Source: Clostridia bacterium
GTDB taxonomy: Bacteria; Bacillota; Peptococcia; DRI-13; UBA5745
Length of the DNA stretch: 64,000 bases
Direction: 5' to 3'
Assembly: GCA_018436095.1 (NCBI GenBank)
Contig: JAHDMJ010000032.1
Location: 1 to 64,000 of the forward strand
Shown piece by piece: positions 17,192-25,738 of this stretch (position 1 is its first letter; each line of letters begins with the position of its first letter). The notes beneath the pieces are model-generated. The model worked only from the letters and a program-made list of their open reading frames with translations, was not told the DNA's origin and ran no database searches. Both the position numbers and the translations under genes were made by a program.

Positions 17192-19225
17192 TCAAATGCT
17201 CTCTTCCAGCATATATGCCGTCTTTTCCAAAAAAGCTAAACGGGTTTTGCCGCTTTCCAACAGCTTATAGCTATGGTAGATGAGCATTTCTCCTGTTGCC
17301 GCCGGATAGCTGGCTTTTTTCAGCTTCTCCATCATTTTAACGGGATCGCCTATCATAAGGGATAAGCTCTTGATTTGCCTGCGGATAACCTCCAGCAGAA
17401 ACTTATTTTCCTTCTTTTCTTCTTCCATAGCCTTGCCCCCGCCAACTTTAACGGCCGAGGCTGCCTCTGCCGCCGGAATATCTGCCGGCATATGGGGAAA
17501 CAACTGACGAACCATGCCTTTTGGAGACAGCCAGGTGACTTGGGGATTAAAATCAGGGCAGCCTTGCGCTTCTGTCCAGGCATAAGCTGCCTCAGCGCTT
17601 ACCGGCTGGATATCAAAAGCAAACAAAACCCGGCAATAGCGATCCGGAAAGTCGGCGGCGGCTTCCTCGGACCATAAAGGCCCCGGTGCATAGCGTACTG
17701 CAGTCCACTCCCCGCTTTCTACCAGGGACAGCCGGGGATCCTCGTCATAGCACACCGGCACATATACGGCAGTGTCCTGAGGCGAATGCAGCCAGGCTGC
17801 CCGGCAGGAATCCCGGTCCACAATAAAAGGCCCTTCGCCGAGAATCTCCAGATCATTGGTGGTATGAAGAACTCTCTTCGTAAATTCAAAAATATCCTCA
17901 GTCAAGGCTTGCGCCCCTCTGCCTGCTGACAAATCCAGAATACAGGCTTGGCGGCAGGAATCCAGTCGGTTTAGCTGATTAGGGGTCTTGATATCACTGC
18001 CGATACCCACAGCTTTTACCTGTATCCCCTCCTGCCTGGCTTGCCGGCCGGCGGCCACCAGCAATCTTTTTGCTCCCCAACTGCCCTCAGCTTCCCTGCC
18101 CTGGCGCTGGTAGTAATCGATCAGACAAGTCTGGGGCAGCTTGTAGCCTCTGATATTGCTCTGAGGAAATACCGTATCCAATGGCAGCCCGCCGGACCAA
18201 AAATAACCCTTCAAGTCATTTCTCTGCTGAAAATCAGGGACGTCCGGTACCCGGATCACTTGAGCATCATTGTTAATACCGTCATAATTATGCCATTCAC
18301 CCGCAAAAGGATTGATCACCAGATCATCGGTAAGGCTGCGGAAAAACGCCAAACTGCGGCTGGCTGTCCGCAGCTTCAGTTCCATCTTCTGGCTTTCACT
18401 GCTAAAGCTATCCTCCTGCAGACTGGGATTCATGCCGCTGAGAATCATATCCTCCCTGGCTACCGGCATTCTCAGGTCACCGGCAACCAGCCAAAGCCCT
18501 TTCACTTCCCGGACAAATTCCGCCTCTTCCAGCCTCGCCTCCACAGCCGCCTGATGGTAATAGCTGTGGAATGTGGAGGAGGTATTGCATTCGCCGTCGG
18601 TGATAAAAACCACCATTTTGTGGGCATTGGCAGGAGCCCCTTTCAAAAGACGGCTGGCCAGCAACAACCCGCTTTCCCCATTGGTGTTTTCGAAACGGCT
18701 GACATTGCGGACCATTTCCCTGAATTCCTGAGGATCTTTATAAAAGAACAAGGCTTTATCTTCCACCGTCCCAAATTTGGCAAAGGCTGCCGCCGCTTCT
18801 CTGGGATCGTCACTATTGGCGCCGATATAATGATCCTGCACTTTTTCCAGGCCGCCGGCAGAAATCCAACAGGGATGGGGATTCAGTAAACCTTTCACCT
18901 CGTCTTTGCCTGCTGCGGCGGCAGAGACGTGAACCCTGGCCCCATTGCCGAAAGAAACCAAAGCATAATTTTTTTCTAAAAAAGCATATGGGGAGGAGGA
19001 CAGTTTTTCTAAATATTCTTCCACAGCCTCCTGAACAACCTGAAACCTGGCGGTACCTTTACCGCTGCCTTCCCTGAAAGCCATAGAGGGGGTAGCATCC
19101 AGAACAAAAACAATATACAAGGGAGCCGACTGATATACGGATTCCCCCTCTACTTCCAGGGTCACCGTATATTTGAGGGGCTCCCTGTTTTTCGGTTTTA
19201 TGGATTTTGCAATAGTTAACGGCAT
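17192..19225 (-). CDS. von Willebrand factor A domain protein
   Basis: 677 aa; ATG 19223-19225 after GGGAGGATCGAC. A vWA domain starts near residue 35 with a MIDAS motif (FVLDATPSMAF, DxTxS) and continues through VVFITDGECN; further MIDAS residues are plausible but not checked. The central region includes a probable insertion in the vWA fold (about residues 220-430). The C-terminal part is mixed alpha/beta plus a Lys/Glu-rich helical end. There is no signal peptide or membrane segment, so it is predicted cytoplasmic, unlike many vWA adhesins. It stands alone between terminators, so context gives no partner. Likely a metal-dependent protein-interaction scaffold; specific function unknown. Confidence 0.75.
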   Translation of the reverse strand: MPLTIAKSIKPKNREPLKYTVTLEVEGESVYQSAPLYIVFVLDATPSMAFREGSGKGTARFQVVQEAVEEYLEKLSSSPYAFLEKNYALVSFGNGARVHVSAAAAGKDEVKGLLNPHPCWISAGGLEKVQDHYIGANSDDPREAAAAFAKFGTVEDKALFFYKDPQEFREMVRNVSRFENTNGESGLLLASRLLKGAPANAHKMVVFITDGECNTSSTFHSYYHQAAVEARLEEAEFVREVKGLWLVAGDLRMPVAREDMILSGMNPSLQEDSFSSESQKMELKLRTASRSLAFFRSLTDDLVINPFAGEWHNYDGINNDAQVIRVPDVPDFQQRNDLKGYFWSGGLPLDTVFPQSNIRGYKLPQTCLIDYYQRQGREAEGSWGAKRLLVAAGRQARQEGIQVKAVGIGSDIKTPNQLNRLDSCRQACILDLSAGRGAQALTEDIFEFTKRVLHTTNDLEILGEGPFIVDRDSCRAAWLHSPQDTAVYVPVCYDEDPRLSLVESGEWTAVRYAPGPLWSEEAAADFPDRYCRVLFAFDIQPVSAEAAYAWTEAQGCPDFNPQVTWLSPKGMVRQLFPHMPADIPAAEAASAVKVGGGKAMEEEKKENKFLLEVIRRQIKSLSLMIGDPVKMMEKLKKASYPAATGEMLIYHSYKLLESGKTRLAFLEKTAYMLEESI

Positions 19226-19367
19226 GTCGATCCTCCCTTTCCGGTTATATCAATTACCCCACTATATGCCGGCAAGGGAAAGAGTGTTAACAAGAGTTAA
19301 GTTTTTTTAATCCGCTGCTCTGTTATCGTATAGTGTAAATTTGGTCTACCCCTGAAGCTCTGTAAGA

Positions 19368-20255
19368 TTAACTAATTGAATGATCAATGCCTGGGTTTCC
19401 AACCGGCAGCAAAGCTCGGAGCAGAGCGTTCATCTCATCAAATTTCTTCGCACGAATTTGTATGCGTTTACCAAGGCGAACTGCGAGACTGAAAGCAAAA
19501 TCCTTGCATGCAGCCTCATCGTATAATTGAATAGTACTTAGGTGCATTACTTCAATCCCGTGCCTATCAAGAATTGCAGATCGTATGGCATCTTTGCCTT
19601 GCTCTGCCGGGCGGCTGTGAAAAGCGAAGCTTTCGTACTCTACGGCTAATTTTGCTGATTTATAATATAGGTCGGCAAAGCAGCATTTTTGTCCAAGACG
19701 CTTTCTTGCTTCGTCATTGAGTCTGATCTCTTGGTTGAAGACGCCTCCATTAAGACCGTAGCCCCCTAAAGCATTGGGCAAAGTCAAAATCATATAGACC
19801 AGCGATTCCATGACCGATGCAGAACCATTCTCTATATATTTTACCGCTCGTAATGCGTTTACATGTCCATAGTGGCCCGGGGTTTTTGCAAGAAAGGCCG
19901 CAAGTTTTCTTTTTGTCGTAATTGCCTGGGAGGCTTTGCCCGGTGGGTGGGAACAAAGCTGCAAACCAAGCAAAATCAGCCTACGGATATCTAATTTTCC
20001 GGCAAGCTGAAGAAAGACCAATTCAGGGGAAGCAATCAGCTTACCGTTTACCGGTACCACTGCACCGCCAGGCAGAGTGATTTCGCAGGAATGAATTATT
20101 TGATTCTCCCCTTGTTTCATTCGCCTTTCACCCCGGGATTGAGAAACAGTAAGATGAACCGCTTCCGTCTTAGCAATCTCAGAACCGAGTATAACTTCAA
20201 TATATGGGACTGCCCAATATTTTGCCGCAGAAAAATGACTCAAATACTGTTTCAT
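19368..20255 (-). CDS. AbiEi/DUF559-like protein with nuclease-type C terminus
   Basis: 295 aa. The N-terminal half resembles AbiEi-type proteins often paired with nuclease domains (MKQYLSHFSAAKYWAVP; VPVNGKLIASPELVFLQLA, the usual 'ASPE' segment). The C-terminal half has a Vsr/DUF559-like PD-(D/E)xK pattern: FADLYYKSAKLAVEYESFAFH with candidate acidic residues in DLYY and EYES, then GIEVMHLST. The family occurs as orphan antitoxin/defence-like genes. No toxin gene is adjacent. The ATG has no ribosome binding site; a promoter -10 lies only six bases upstream, so the mRNA is probably leaderless. Nuclease activity is inferred, not certain. Confidence 0.65.
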   Translation of the reverse strand: MKQYLSHFSAAKYWAVPYIEVILGSEIAKTEAVHLTVSQSRGERRMKQGENQIIHSCEITLPGGAVVPVNGKLIASPELVFLQLAGKLDIRRLILLGLQLCSHPPGKASQAITTKRKLAAFLAKTPGHYGHVNALRAVKYIENGSASVMESLVYMILTLPNALGGYGLNGGVFNQEIRLNDEARKRLGQKCCFADLYYKSAKLAVEYESFAFHSRPAEQGKDAIRSAILDRHGIEVMHLSTIQLYDEAACKDFAFSLAVRLGKRIQIRAKKFDEMNALLRALLPVGNPGIDHSIS

Positions 20256-20261
20256 ATAAAA

Positions 20262-20289
20262 ATTATACTATAGTACGAGAAAAAATCAA
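20262..20289 (-). promoter_or_regulatory. Promoter of a probably leaderless mRNA
   Basis: On the minus strand: -35 TTGATT (20284-20289), 16-bp spacer, -10 TATAAT (20262-20267), and the ATG only six bases further on. Transcription would start at or next to the start codon. Confidence 0.6.
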
Positions 20290-20438
20290 GAAAATTATCC
20301 CATATAATATAATTTTATCCAATTTATGAGGTGAACGGGCTTGCCAACAAAAGCTTGGGTAAAGTTTTTCGCCTTTCCTGACTGGATTTAGCTTAGTTAG
20401 TTAGCAACTTTGGATTTTACCTGTTTTTCGTTTCCAGA

Positions 20439-20650
20439 TGCACAAAAATCGAGGTTGTGCGATGATTTTTCCATCTAGCGCCCTCTTTTGGGGGATAGTT
20501 TGCTCAAAAATCGAGGTTGTATATCAATTTTTCCCTCGAATTACTAAAATACACCCTATATTTTCCACACAAGTTCAATTTTTGTGCAGTTACCTCCAAA
20601 ATCTAAGCCAAATTAGGTGCAAACCGTAACACAAGTTCAATTTTTGTGCA
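20439..20650. repeat. Inverted-repeat array A (2 + 2 repeats)
   Basis: Left arm copies at 20439-20459 (TGCACAAAAATCGAGGTTGT...) and 20500-20521; right arm inverted copies at 20566-20588 and 20628-20650 (CAAGTTCAATTTTTGTGCA). Period about 61-62 nt within each arm. A GCTGCC/GCCGTC-rich low-complexity stretch (20690-20735) lies between the array and dUTPase. The rest of 20290-20741 shows no gene. Confidence 0.75.
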
Positions 20651-20741
20651 GTTGACCGCAAAAAACCGCTGATTGCTTCCGCTCCTGCCATCGCTGCCGC
20701 TGCTGCCGCCGCCGTCACTGCCGTCACCGCCGGCCGGCCAT

Positions 20742-21194
20742 TTATCCTTTAGCCGCGCCGGTACCGGTGGAGCCAAAACCGCCGCTGCCCCGCTCCGTAT
20801 CCTCCAGGCTATCCGCCAATATAAGCTCCGTAGGCCAAACCCGGCCGATCACCATCTGGGCTATCTTCATGCCTTTTTTGACCTCGAAGTCTTGTTTGCC
20901 GTGATTGATCATGATTACCCCAATCTCTCCCCGATAGCCGGCGTCAATAGTCCCCGGCGTATTGAGCAGCGTAATCTGGTTTTTCAGCGCCAGACCGCTT
21001 CTGGGCCTGATCTGAGCTTCCGTCATGGGCGGCAGGCCCAGGGCAATGCCCGTAGGCACCAGCCGGCTTTCTCCCGGTGGAATCACTACCCCTTCCTGGG
21101 CAAATAAATCATAGCCCGCATCATCCTCATGGGCCTTTTCCGGCAGTATGGCGTCTTCCTTTAATTTTAGCACTCTAATATTGAATCTCTCCAT
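20742..21194 (-). CDS. dut: Deoxyuridine 5'-triphosphate nucleotidohydrolase (dUTPase)
   Basis: 150 aa from ATG 21192-21194. All five trimeric dUTPase motifs are present: [37 protein letters not shown] and the C-terminal [10 protein letters not shown]. It hydrolyses dUTP to dUMP and pyrophosphate, keeping uracil out of DNA and feeding dTMP synthesis. I chose the internal ATG (AAGGTAAGGATAGCC upstream) because a 29-residue extension possible from 21281 is encoded by 20-nt tandem repeats and is not part of the dUTPase fold. Divergent from glnN. Confidence 0.95.
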   Translation of the reverse strand: MERFNIRVLKLKEDAILPEKAHEDDAGYDLFAQEGVVIPPGESRLVPTGIALGLPPMTEAQIRPRSGLALKNQITLLNTPGTIDAGYRGEIGVIMINHGKQDFEVKKGMKIAQMVIGRVWPTELILADSLEDTERGSGGFGSTGTGAAKG

Positions 21195-21217
21195 GGCTAT
21201 CCTTACCTTTTCTTTCT

Positions 21218-21297
21218 GCACATTTGCTCTTCTTGATGCACATTTGCTCTTCTTGCTGCACATTTGCTCTTCTTGCTGCACATTTGCTTTTTCTTTC
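21218..21297. repeat. Four tandem 20-bp repeats upstream of dut
   Basis: Units GCACATTTGCTCTTCTTGCT at 21218, 21238, 21258 and a diverged copy at 21278. They cover the 5' leader of the dUTPase mRNA (or would encode a repetitive N-terminal extension). Confidence 0.85.
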
Positions 21298-21354
21298 TGT
21301 AAGTTTGCCTTTTATTCTATCATCATTTTTTTTTAATAGCCAGGAGATAAACCC

Positions 21355-21381
21355 CTGCCATTATAAGATTTATGGTATAAT
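21355..21381 (+). promoter_or_regulatory. Possible glnN promoter
   Basis: TATAAT at 21376-21381 with a weak -35 CTGCCA at 21355-21360 (15-bp spacer), about 80 bases before the glnN start. Confidence 0.35.
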
Positions 21382-21462
21382 AAGAAAATATGTCAGTGCT
21401 GTAAAACACCGCATCTCTTGCAGGTGCATGGATGAATAAATAAAGGAAGGACGAAGCGCTAT

Positions 21463-23565
21463 ATGGAGCTATACCCCAAAACCGTTGCCGATATTTTTGG
21501 CTCCCTAGTTTTTGACGACAATTCCATGAGGGAGCGTTTGCCCAAGCATATCTACAGTTCTCTCCAAAAAACCCGCCGCTTGGGCCTGCCCCTGGAGCCG
21601 GAGGTAGCCGATGTAGTGGCAAACGCCATGAAGGACTGGGCTCTGGAAAAGGGCGCTACCCATTATACTCACTGGTTCCAGCCCATGACCAATGTGACTG
21701 CCGAAAAGCATGACGCCTTTATCAGCCAGGTAGAAGAAGGCAAAGTGGTGATGGAGTTTTCCGGCAAGGAGTTGATCAAAGGCGAGCCTGACGCTTCCTC
21801 ATTTCCCGCCGGCGGTATGCGCAGCACCTTTGAGGCCCGGGGCTATACGGCCTGGGATCCCACTTCCTTTGCCTTTATCAAAGACAATACCCTCTGCATC
21901 CCTACGGCTTTCTGCTCTTACGGCGGACAAACCCTTGATAAAAAAACGCCCCTTTTGCGCTCCATGGAGGCGGTAAATATTCAGGCTCTGCGGATTTTGC
22001 GGCTTTTCGGCAATACTACCGCCACCCGGGTCAATACCACCATAGGGCCGGAGCAAGAGTATTTTCTCATCGACCGGGAGCTATATAATAAACGGAAAGA
22101 CCTGCGCTTCACCGGCCGTACCCTTTTTGGCGCTTCCACGCCCAAAAACCAGGAAACTGCCGCCCACTATTTTGGGGCCATCCGTCCCCGGGTGGCGAAG
22201 TTTATGCGGGATCTGGACGAAGAGCTATGGAAATTGGGTATCACCGCCAAGACGGAGCATAATGAAACCGCTCCCGCCCAGCACGAATTAGCCCCTATTT
22301 TCACCAACGCCAACGTTGCTACAGATCACAACCAGCTCACCATGGAGTATTTGCGGAAAGTGGCCGAACGCCACGGCCTTACCTGTTTGCTTCATGAAAA
22401 ACCTTTTGCCAATATTAACGGCTCCGGCAAGCACAATAACTGGTCATTAGCCACCGACGACGGCCAAAACCTGCTGGAGCCCGGAGACTCGCCGGCGGAA
22501 AACGCCCAGTTTCTCCTGTTCCTCTGCGCCATCATCAAAGCCGTAGACGACTACAGCGGCCTCTTGCGCACTTCTGTGGCCACCGCCGGCAACGACCACC
22601 GCCTGGGCGGCCATGAGGCTCCTCCTGCCATTATCTCTGTTTTCCTGGGTGATGAGCTGACAGAGGTGCTTCAATCCATCGAAACCGGCAGCGCCTGCAA
22701 CGCCAAGAAAGGCGATTGCCTGGAAATCGGCGTTTCCAGCCTGCCCAAATTACCCAAGGATACCACGGACCGCAACCGGACTTCTCCTTTTGCCTTCACC
22801 GGCAATAAATTTGAATTCCGTATGACGGGCTCCAGCGCATCCATTGCCGGCGTCAATTTCGTCATGAACGCCATCATTGCTGAGACGCTGTGCCAGTTTG
22901 CTGACGAGCTGGAAAAGGCCTCCGATTTCCGGCAAAGCCTGCAGCAGCTCATCAAAGAAACCGTCATCCGCCACAAAAGAATCCTGTTCAACGGCAACAA
23001 CTACTCCGAGGAGTGGCGGGAAGAAGCCAAAGGCCGGGGATTGCCCAATTATCCCTCGGCAGTGGATGCTCTGCCTCATTTTGTGGATCAGGAAAACATC
23101 GACGTCTTTGTCAAGCACAAAATCTTTACGGAAGAAGAACTGCGCTTCCGCCTGGATATTCTGCTGGATATCTACTCCCGTACTATTTCTGTGGAATCCT
23201 TAACCATGCTGGACATGGCCCGGCAAGAAATTCTGCCGGCGGCCCTGGCTTTTAGCAAAACGATCAGCGAAGGCCTTCAGAGCAAACAATCCACCGGCCT
23301 GGCTCTGGACCTCTCCTACGACAACGACCTGCTGATTAACATCTGCCGGGAAACGGGCCTGCTCTATTCGGCACTGGAGCGTCTGGAGGAAGCCCATCAT
23401 AAAGCTGCCGCCATCCAGGAGCCCCTGTTGCAGGCTAAGGCCTGGCGGGAGCTGGTGATTCCTGCCATGGACGAAGTAAGAGCCCCGGCAGACCGGCTGG
23501 AAACCATGGTGGGCAAAGAATATTGGCCCTTCCCCACTTATGCGGACCTATTGTTCAGCGTTTAA
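21463..23565 (+). CDS. glnN: Glutamine synthetase type III
   Basis: 700 aa, the length class of GSIII (type I is about 450-470). Characteristic sequence: MELYPKTVADIFGSLVFDDN at the N terminus, GGMRSTFEARGYTAWDPTSF, the catalytic TIGPEQEYFLID, EHNETAPAQHELAPIF, and KPFANINGSGKHNNWSL. It catalyses ATP-dependent amidation of glutamate to glutamine for ammonium assimilation, in the cytoplasm, as a large oligomer. ATG 21463 follows AAAGGAAGGA at a slightly long spacing. Monocistronic, with terminators downstream. No GlnR-type operator was recognised upstream. Confidence 0.96.
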   Translation: MELYPKTVADIFGSLVFDDNSMRERLPKHIYSSLQKTRRLGLPLEPEVADVVANAMKDWALEKGATHYTHWFQPMTNVTAEKHDAFISQVEEGKVVMEFSGKELIKGEPDASSFPAGGMRSTFEARGYTAWDPTSFAFIKDNTLCIPTAFCSYGGQTLDKKTPLLRSMEAVNIQALRILRLFGNTTATRVNTTIGPEQEYFLIDRELYNKRKDLRFTGRTLFGASTPKNQETAAHYFGAIRPRVAKFMRDLDEELWKLGITAKTEHNETAPAQHELAPIFTNANVATDHNQLTMEYLRKVAERHGLTCLLHEKPFANINGSGKHNNWSLATDDGQNLLEPGDSPAENAQFLLFLCAIIKAVDDYSGLLRTSVATAGNDHRLGGHEAPPAIISVFLGDELTEVLQSIETGSACNAKKGDCLEIGVSSLPKLPKDTTDRNRTSPFAFTGNKFEFRMTGSSASIAGVNFVMNAIIAETLCQFADELEKASDFRQSLQQLIKETVIRHKRILFNGNNYSEEWREEAKGRGLPNYPSAVDALPHFVDQENIDVFVKHKIFTEEELRFRLDILLDIYSRTISVESLTMLDMARQEILPAALAFSKTISEGLQSKQSTGLALDLSYDNDLLINICRETGLLYSALERLEEAHHKAAAIQEPLLQAKAWRELVIPAMDEVRAPADRLETMVGKEYWPFPTYADLLFSV

Positions 23566-23640
23566 GCCGCCCAGTCGCCGTGGTGATCATTCAAATCAAG
23601 GGCAACAGCAAAACAAAAGAACCAAACAAAGTATAAGAAC

Positions 23641-23677
23641 GAAAAACCCTGCCTTCGACAGCAGGGTTTTCTTTTTC
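23641..23677 (+). terminator. Rho-independent terminator after glnN
   Basis: AAAACCCTGC / GCAGGGTTTT stem with loop CTTCGACA, followed by CTTTTTC. Confidence 0.88.
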
Positions 23678-23683
23678 ATCATA

Positions 23684-23735
23684 AAAAGATGCCTTTTATG
23701 ACTTTTTGCAGAGTCATGCAAAGGCATCTTTTCTT
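23684..23735. terminator. Second hairpin terminator (bidirectional)
   Basis: AAAGATGCCTTT pairs with AAAGGCATCTTT around an inner ATGACT/AGTCAT stem, followed by TCTTCTTTTTT. It separates glnN from the small minus-strand gene and could serve both directions. Confidence 0.75.
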
Positions 23736-23753
23736 CTTTTTTAGCCTAGAACT

Positions 23754-23882
23754 TTAGTCAACAATAGTAGTGATTTCCTCGTTACTGGTCTTGCTTTTAC
23801 CCTGGATTTCCGGCACCGGACGCTGGCTGTTTTTGGGTTTTTTCTCGTCGGATTCCGGTCTTTTCATACCTTCTTTTGCCAT
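23754..23882 (-). CDS. Small hydrophilic protein, 42 aa
   Basis: ATG 23880-23882 after AGGGAGATGATATC, TAA at 23754. The peptide (MAKEGMKRPESDEKKPKNSQ ...) is Lys/Glu/Pro-rich, probably disordered, ending EEITTIVD. It has a good ribosome binding site and its own hairpin terminator downstream, so I believe it is a real gene. No family recognised. Its neighbour on the same strand is the GlsB-type stress membrane protein, which may hint at a stress role. Confidence 0.55.
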   Translation of the reverse strand: MAKEGMKRPESDEKKPKNSQRPVPEIQGKSKTSNEEITTIVD

Positions 23883-24019
23883 GATATCATCTCCCTCTTT
23901 CTTATGATTCGGTCTGCCTTATTTTTTGCGAAAAGCCGGCGCTTTATACCTAACTGTCATTTAGATAAGAAAAAGTTGGAGAATTCATGGAGCATTAGCC
24001 GTCGCTGCACCCTCAAGAA

Positions 24020-24056
24020 CAAAAATCCTGCCATTATAGCTGGCAGGATTTTTGTT
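24020..24056 (-). terminator. Terminator after the GlsB-type gene
   Basis: AAAATCCTGCCA / TGGCAGGATTTT stem. Symmetric, with A-run and T-run on either side; it follows the stop of the minus-strand gene at 24085. Confidence 0.8.
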
Positions 24057-24084
24057 TGCTTCCTATGTCGGTAATTCCCAAGAA

Positions 24085-24348
24085 TTAGTTGACGGCTTTT
24101 GTACGTTTAAAGGCGTTGACAATCCATAATAAGACGACGGCGCCAACTACTGCTACGCCTAAGCTCCAAAGGTTAAATCCCGTTATGCCATAACCGCCGA
24201 TCAGGTTCATTACCAGGCCGCCGAGAAAACCACCTATAATGCCTACCAAAATATTCATGCCGGCGCCCATTTCGTGATTTTTTCCGGTGATCATGCTGGC
24301 AATCCAGCCGGCCAGCGCCCCGATAACAATCCAACCAATAATACCCAT
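24085..24348 (-). CDS. GlsB/YeaQ/YmgE-family stress-response membrane protein
   Basis: 87 aa, three hydrophobic segments with the family's Gly-rich pattern: IGWIVIGALAGWIASMITGK, NILVGIIGGFLGGLVMNLIG, and a C-terminal helix SLGVAVVGAVVLLWIVNAFK. The start follows GAGGAGGTGAAAAC. A small integral membrane protein (transglycosylase-associated family) linked to general/envelope stress in other bacteria; molecular activity is not established. Monocistronic. Confidence 0.92.
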   Translation of the reverse strand: MGIIGWIVIGALAGWIASMITGKNHEMGAGMNILVGIIGGFLGGLVMNLIGGYGITGFNLWSLGVAVVGAVVLLWIVNAFKRTKAVN

Positions 24349-24429
24349 GTTTTCACCTCCTCGCCGTTAATATTCCACGTTGCGCAGGAAATTATGACCG
24401 TTTATCATAAAAAAATAAAAATTTTTGAT

Positions 24430-24487
24430 TTTAAAATGAAAAAAGCCGCCAAGATTGATATGTGCCAGCATATCAACCCTGGCGGCA
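24430..24487 (-). terminator. Terminator-like hairpin
   Basis: GCCGCCA ... TTGATATG pairs with CATATCAA ... TGGCGGC, with T6 on the minus-strand side. It probably ends transcription from the Opp/Nik operon after the MITE. Confidence 0.7.
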
Positions 24488-24504
24488 GGGGAGAGGCGGG
24501 TAAG

Positions 24505-24736
24505 GTGACACTGAAAAAGTTGCCCCAGTCTCAGCCGGGTGTACAAAATTTGAAGTATTATGTGGTTCGCTTTGTTGAAATAGGTATTTCAATCCTACTT
24601 AGACACTAAATGCAGGTAAAGGGCGGTGCGCAAGGCGGCAAAACTTGAAATTCCGAGTAGTTAGCTGAGGCAAATACACATAATACCTCGTTTTTTGTAC
24701 ACACGGCTGGATGGGAAGTGACTTTTTCAGTGCCCT
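24505..24736. mobile_element. MITE-like element with ~65-bp imperfect terminal inverted repeats
   Basis: The two ends are inverted relative to each other: both outward-reading ends contain ACATAATAC ... TTTTGTACAC.CGGCTG ... CTTTTTCAGTG. The centre is non-coding and includes the palindrome TTGAAATA-GG-TATTTCAA. About 230 bp, no ORF. A solo arm occurs at 2432-2490. Together this suggests a non-autonomous transposable element; no transposase with matching ends is in the window. Confidence 0.65.
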
Positions 24737-24781
24737 GATACCAAGGCGGCTTTTTCAGCTTCCTTCTGTTTTTTGCCAATT

Positions 24782-25738
24782 TTATGCCATGTTATACAGA
24801 TGGCAAGCCACCTGATGATCCGGCGCCACCGGCACAAGCGGCGGCTTTTCGCTGCGGCAGCGCTCCATAAAGCGGGGGCAGCGGGCGCCGAAGGGGCAGC
24901 CCGCCGGCAGATCCAGCGGACTGGGTACATCGCCTTCCAAGGGAGCAATCGGCTTTGAAAAATTCATATCGATGGCAAATACAGAATCCAGCAAGGCCCT
25001 GGCGTAGGGATGGCAGGCTTTGTTCCACACCTGGTCGCCGGGCAGAATCTCCACCCCATTGCCCAAATACATTACCATTACCCGGTGGGAAAGGGATTGC
25101 ACTAAGGCAAGATCATGGCAGACAAAGATCATGGAAAGCCGGCGTTGGCGCTGGATGTCTACCAATAGCCTGATGATCTGCTCCTGCACGGAAACATCCA
25201 AAGCCGAAGTAGCTTCGTCGCAAACCAGGATTGACGGATTCAAAGCCAGGGCCCGGGCAATGCCCAACCGCTGCCGCTGGCCTCCGCTCATGGAATGGGG
25301 GTAGCGCTGGGCATAGTCTTTAGGGAGCTGCACCAGCTCCAGCAATTGGGCTACCCGCTTATTGATTTCCTGGCGGGAAAGCTTTTCAAAATTGCGCAGA
25401 GGCTCACTGATGGCGTCGCCGGCCTTCATCCGGGGAAAAAAGGCGGCAGCCGGATCCTGAAACACCATCTGAATATGGCGGCGGCTTTGGCGCAGCTGTT
25501 CACCCTTCAGGCCGGTGACATCCTCGCCCCCCAGCAGCAACCTGCCGGCATCAGGTCTTTCCAACTGCGTAAGCAAGCGCAGGAGGGTGCTTTTGCCGCA
25601 GCCGCTTTCTCCCACAATGCCCAGGGTTTCCCCTTTGCCCAGCATGAGGTCCACCCCATTGCAGGCTGTCAAAATACGTCCTGCATCGGTGGCGTAGCGC
25701 CGGGTTAACTGCCTGCCTTCCAGCAGTATCTCAGACAT
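24782..25738 (-). CDS. Opp/Nik-type ABC transporter ATP-binding protein (OppF/NikE-like)
   Basis: 318 aa. Walker A GESGCGKST, signature MSGGQRQRLGIARAL, Walker B ILVCDEATSALD, and the C-terminal oligopeptide/dipeptide extension with a cysteine-containing segment (DLPAGCPFGARCPRFMERC), which in this family is an iron-sulphur-binding C-terminal motif. Eight-base overlap with the preceding ATPase gene. Drives the importer encoded upstream; last gene of the cobalamin-riboswitch operon. Confidence 0.92.
   Translation of the reverse strand: MSEILLEGRQLTRRYATDAGRILTACNGVDLMLGKGETLGIVGESGCGKSTLLRLLTQLERPDAGRLLLGGEDVTGLKGEQLRQSRRHIQMVFQDPAAAFFPRMKAGDAISEPLRNFEKLSRQEINKRVAQLLELVQLPKDYAQRYPHSMSGGQRQRLGIARALALNPSILVCDEATSALDVSVQEQIIRLLVDIQRQRRLSMIFVCHDLALVQSLSHRVMVMYLGNGVEILPGDQVWNKACHPYARALLDSVFAIDMNFSKPIAPLEGDVPSPLDLPAGCPFGARCPRFMERCRSEKPPLVPVAPDHQVACHLYNMA

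Noticed and set aside
18041-18889. 282-codon open frame on the plus strand
   Set aside because: It lies wholly antisense to the vWA gene, whose frame has clear domain motifs; no ribosome binding site or recognisable product.
21195-21281. N-terminal extension of dUTPase (29 residues)
   Set aside because: Encoded by tandem repeats, outside the family fold; an ATG with a ribosome binding site lies at 21194.
21218-21297. 20-bp tandem repeats as a CRISPR
   Set aside because: The copies are contiguous, with no spacers.
24570-24610. ATTTCAATCCTACTTAGACAC in the MITE as a single CRISPR-type repeat
   Set aside because: Occurs once; it is half of the TTGAAATA/TATTTCAA palindrome of the element.
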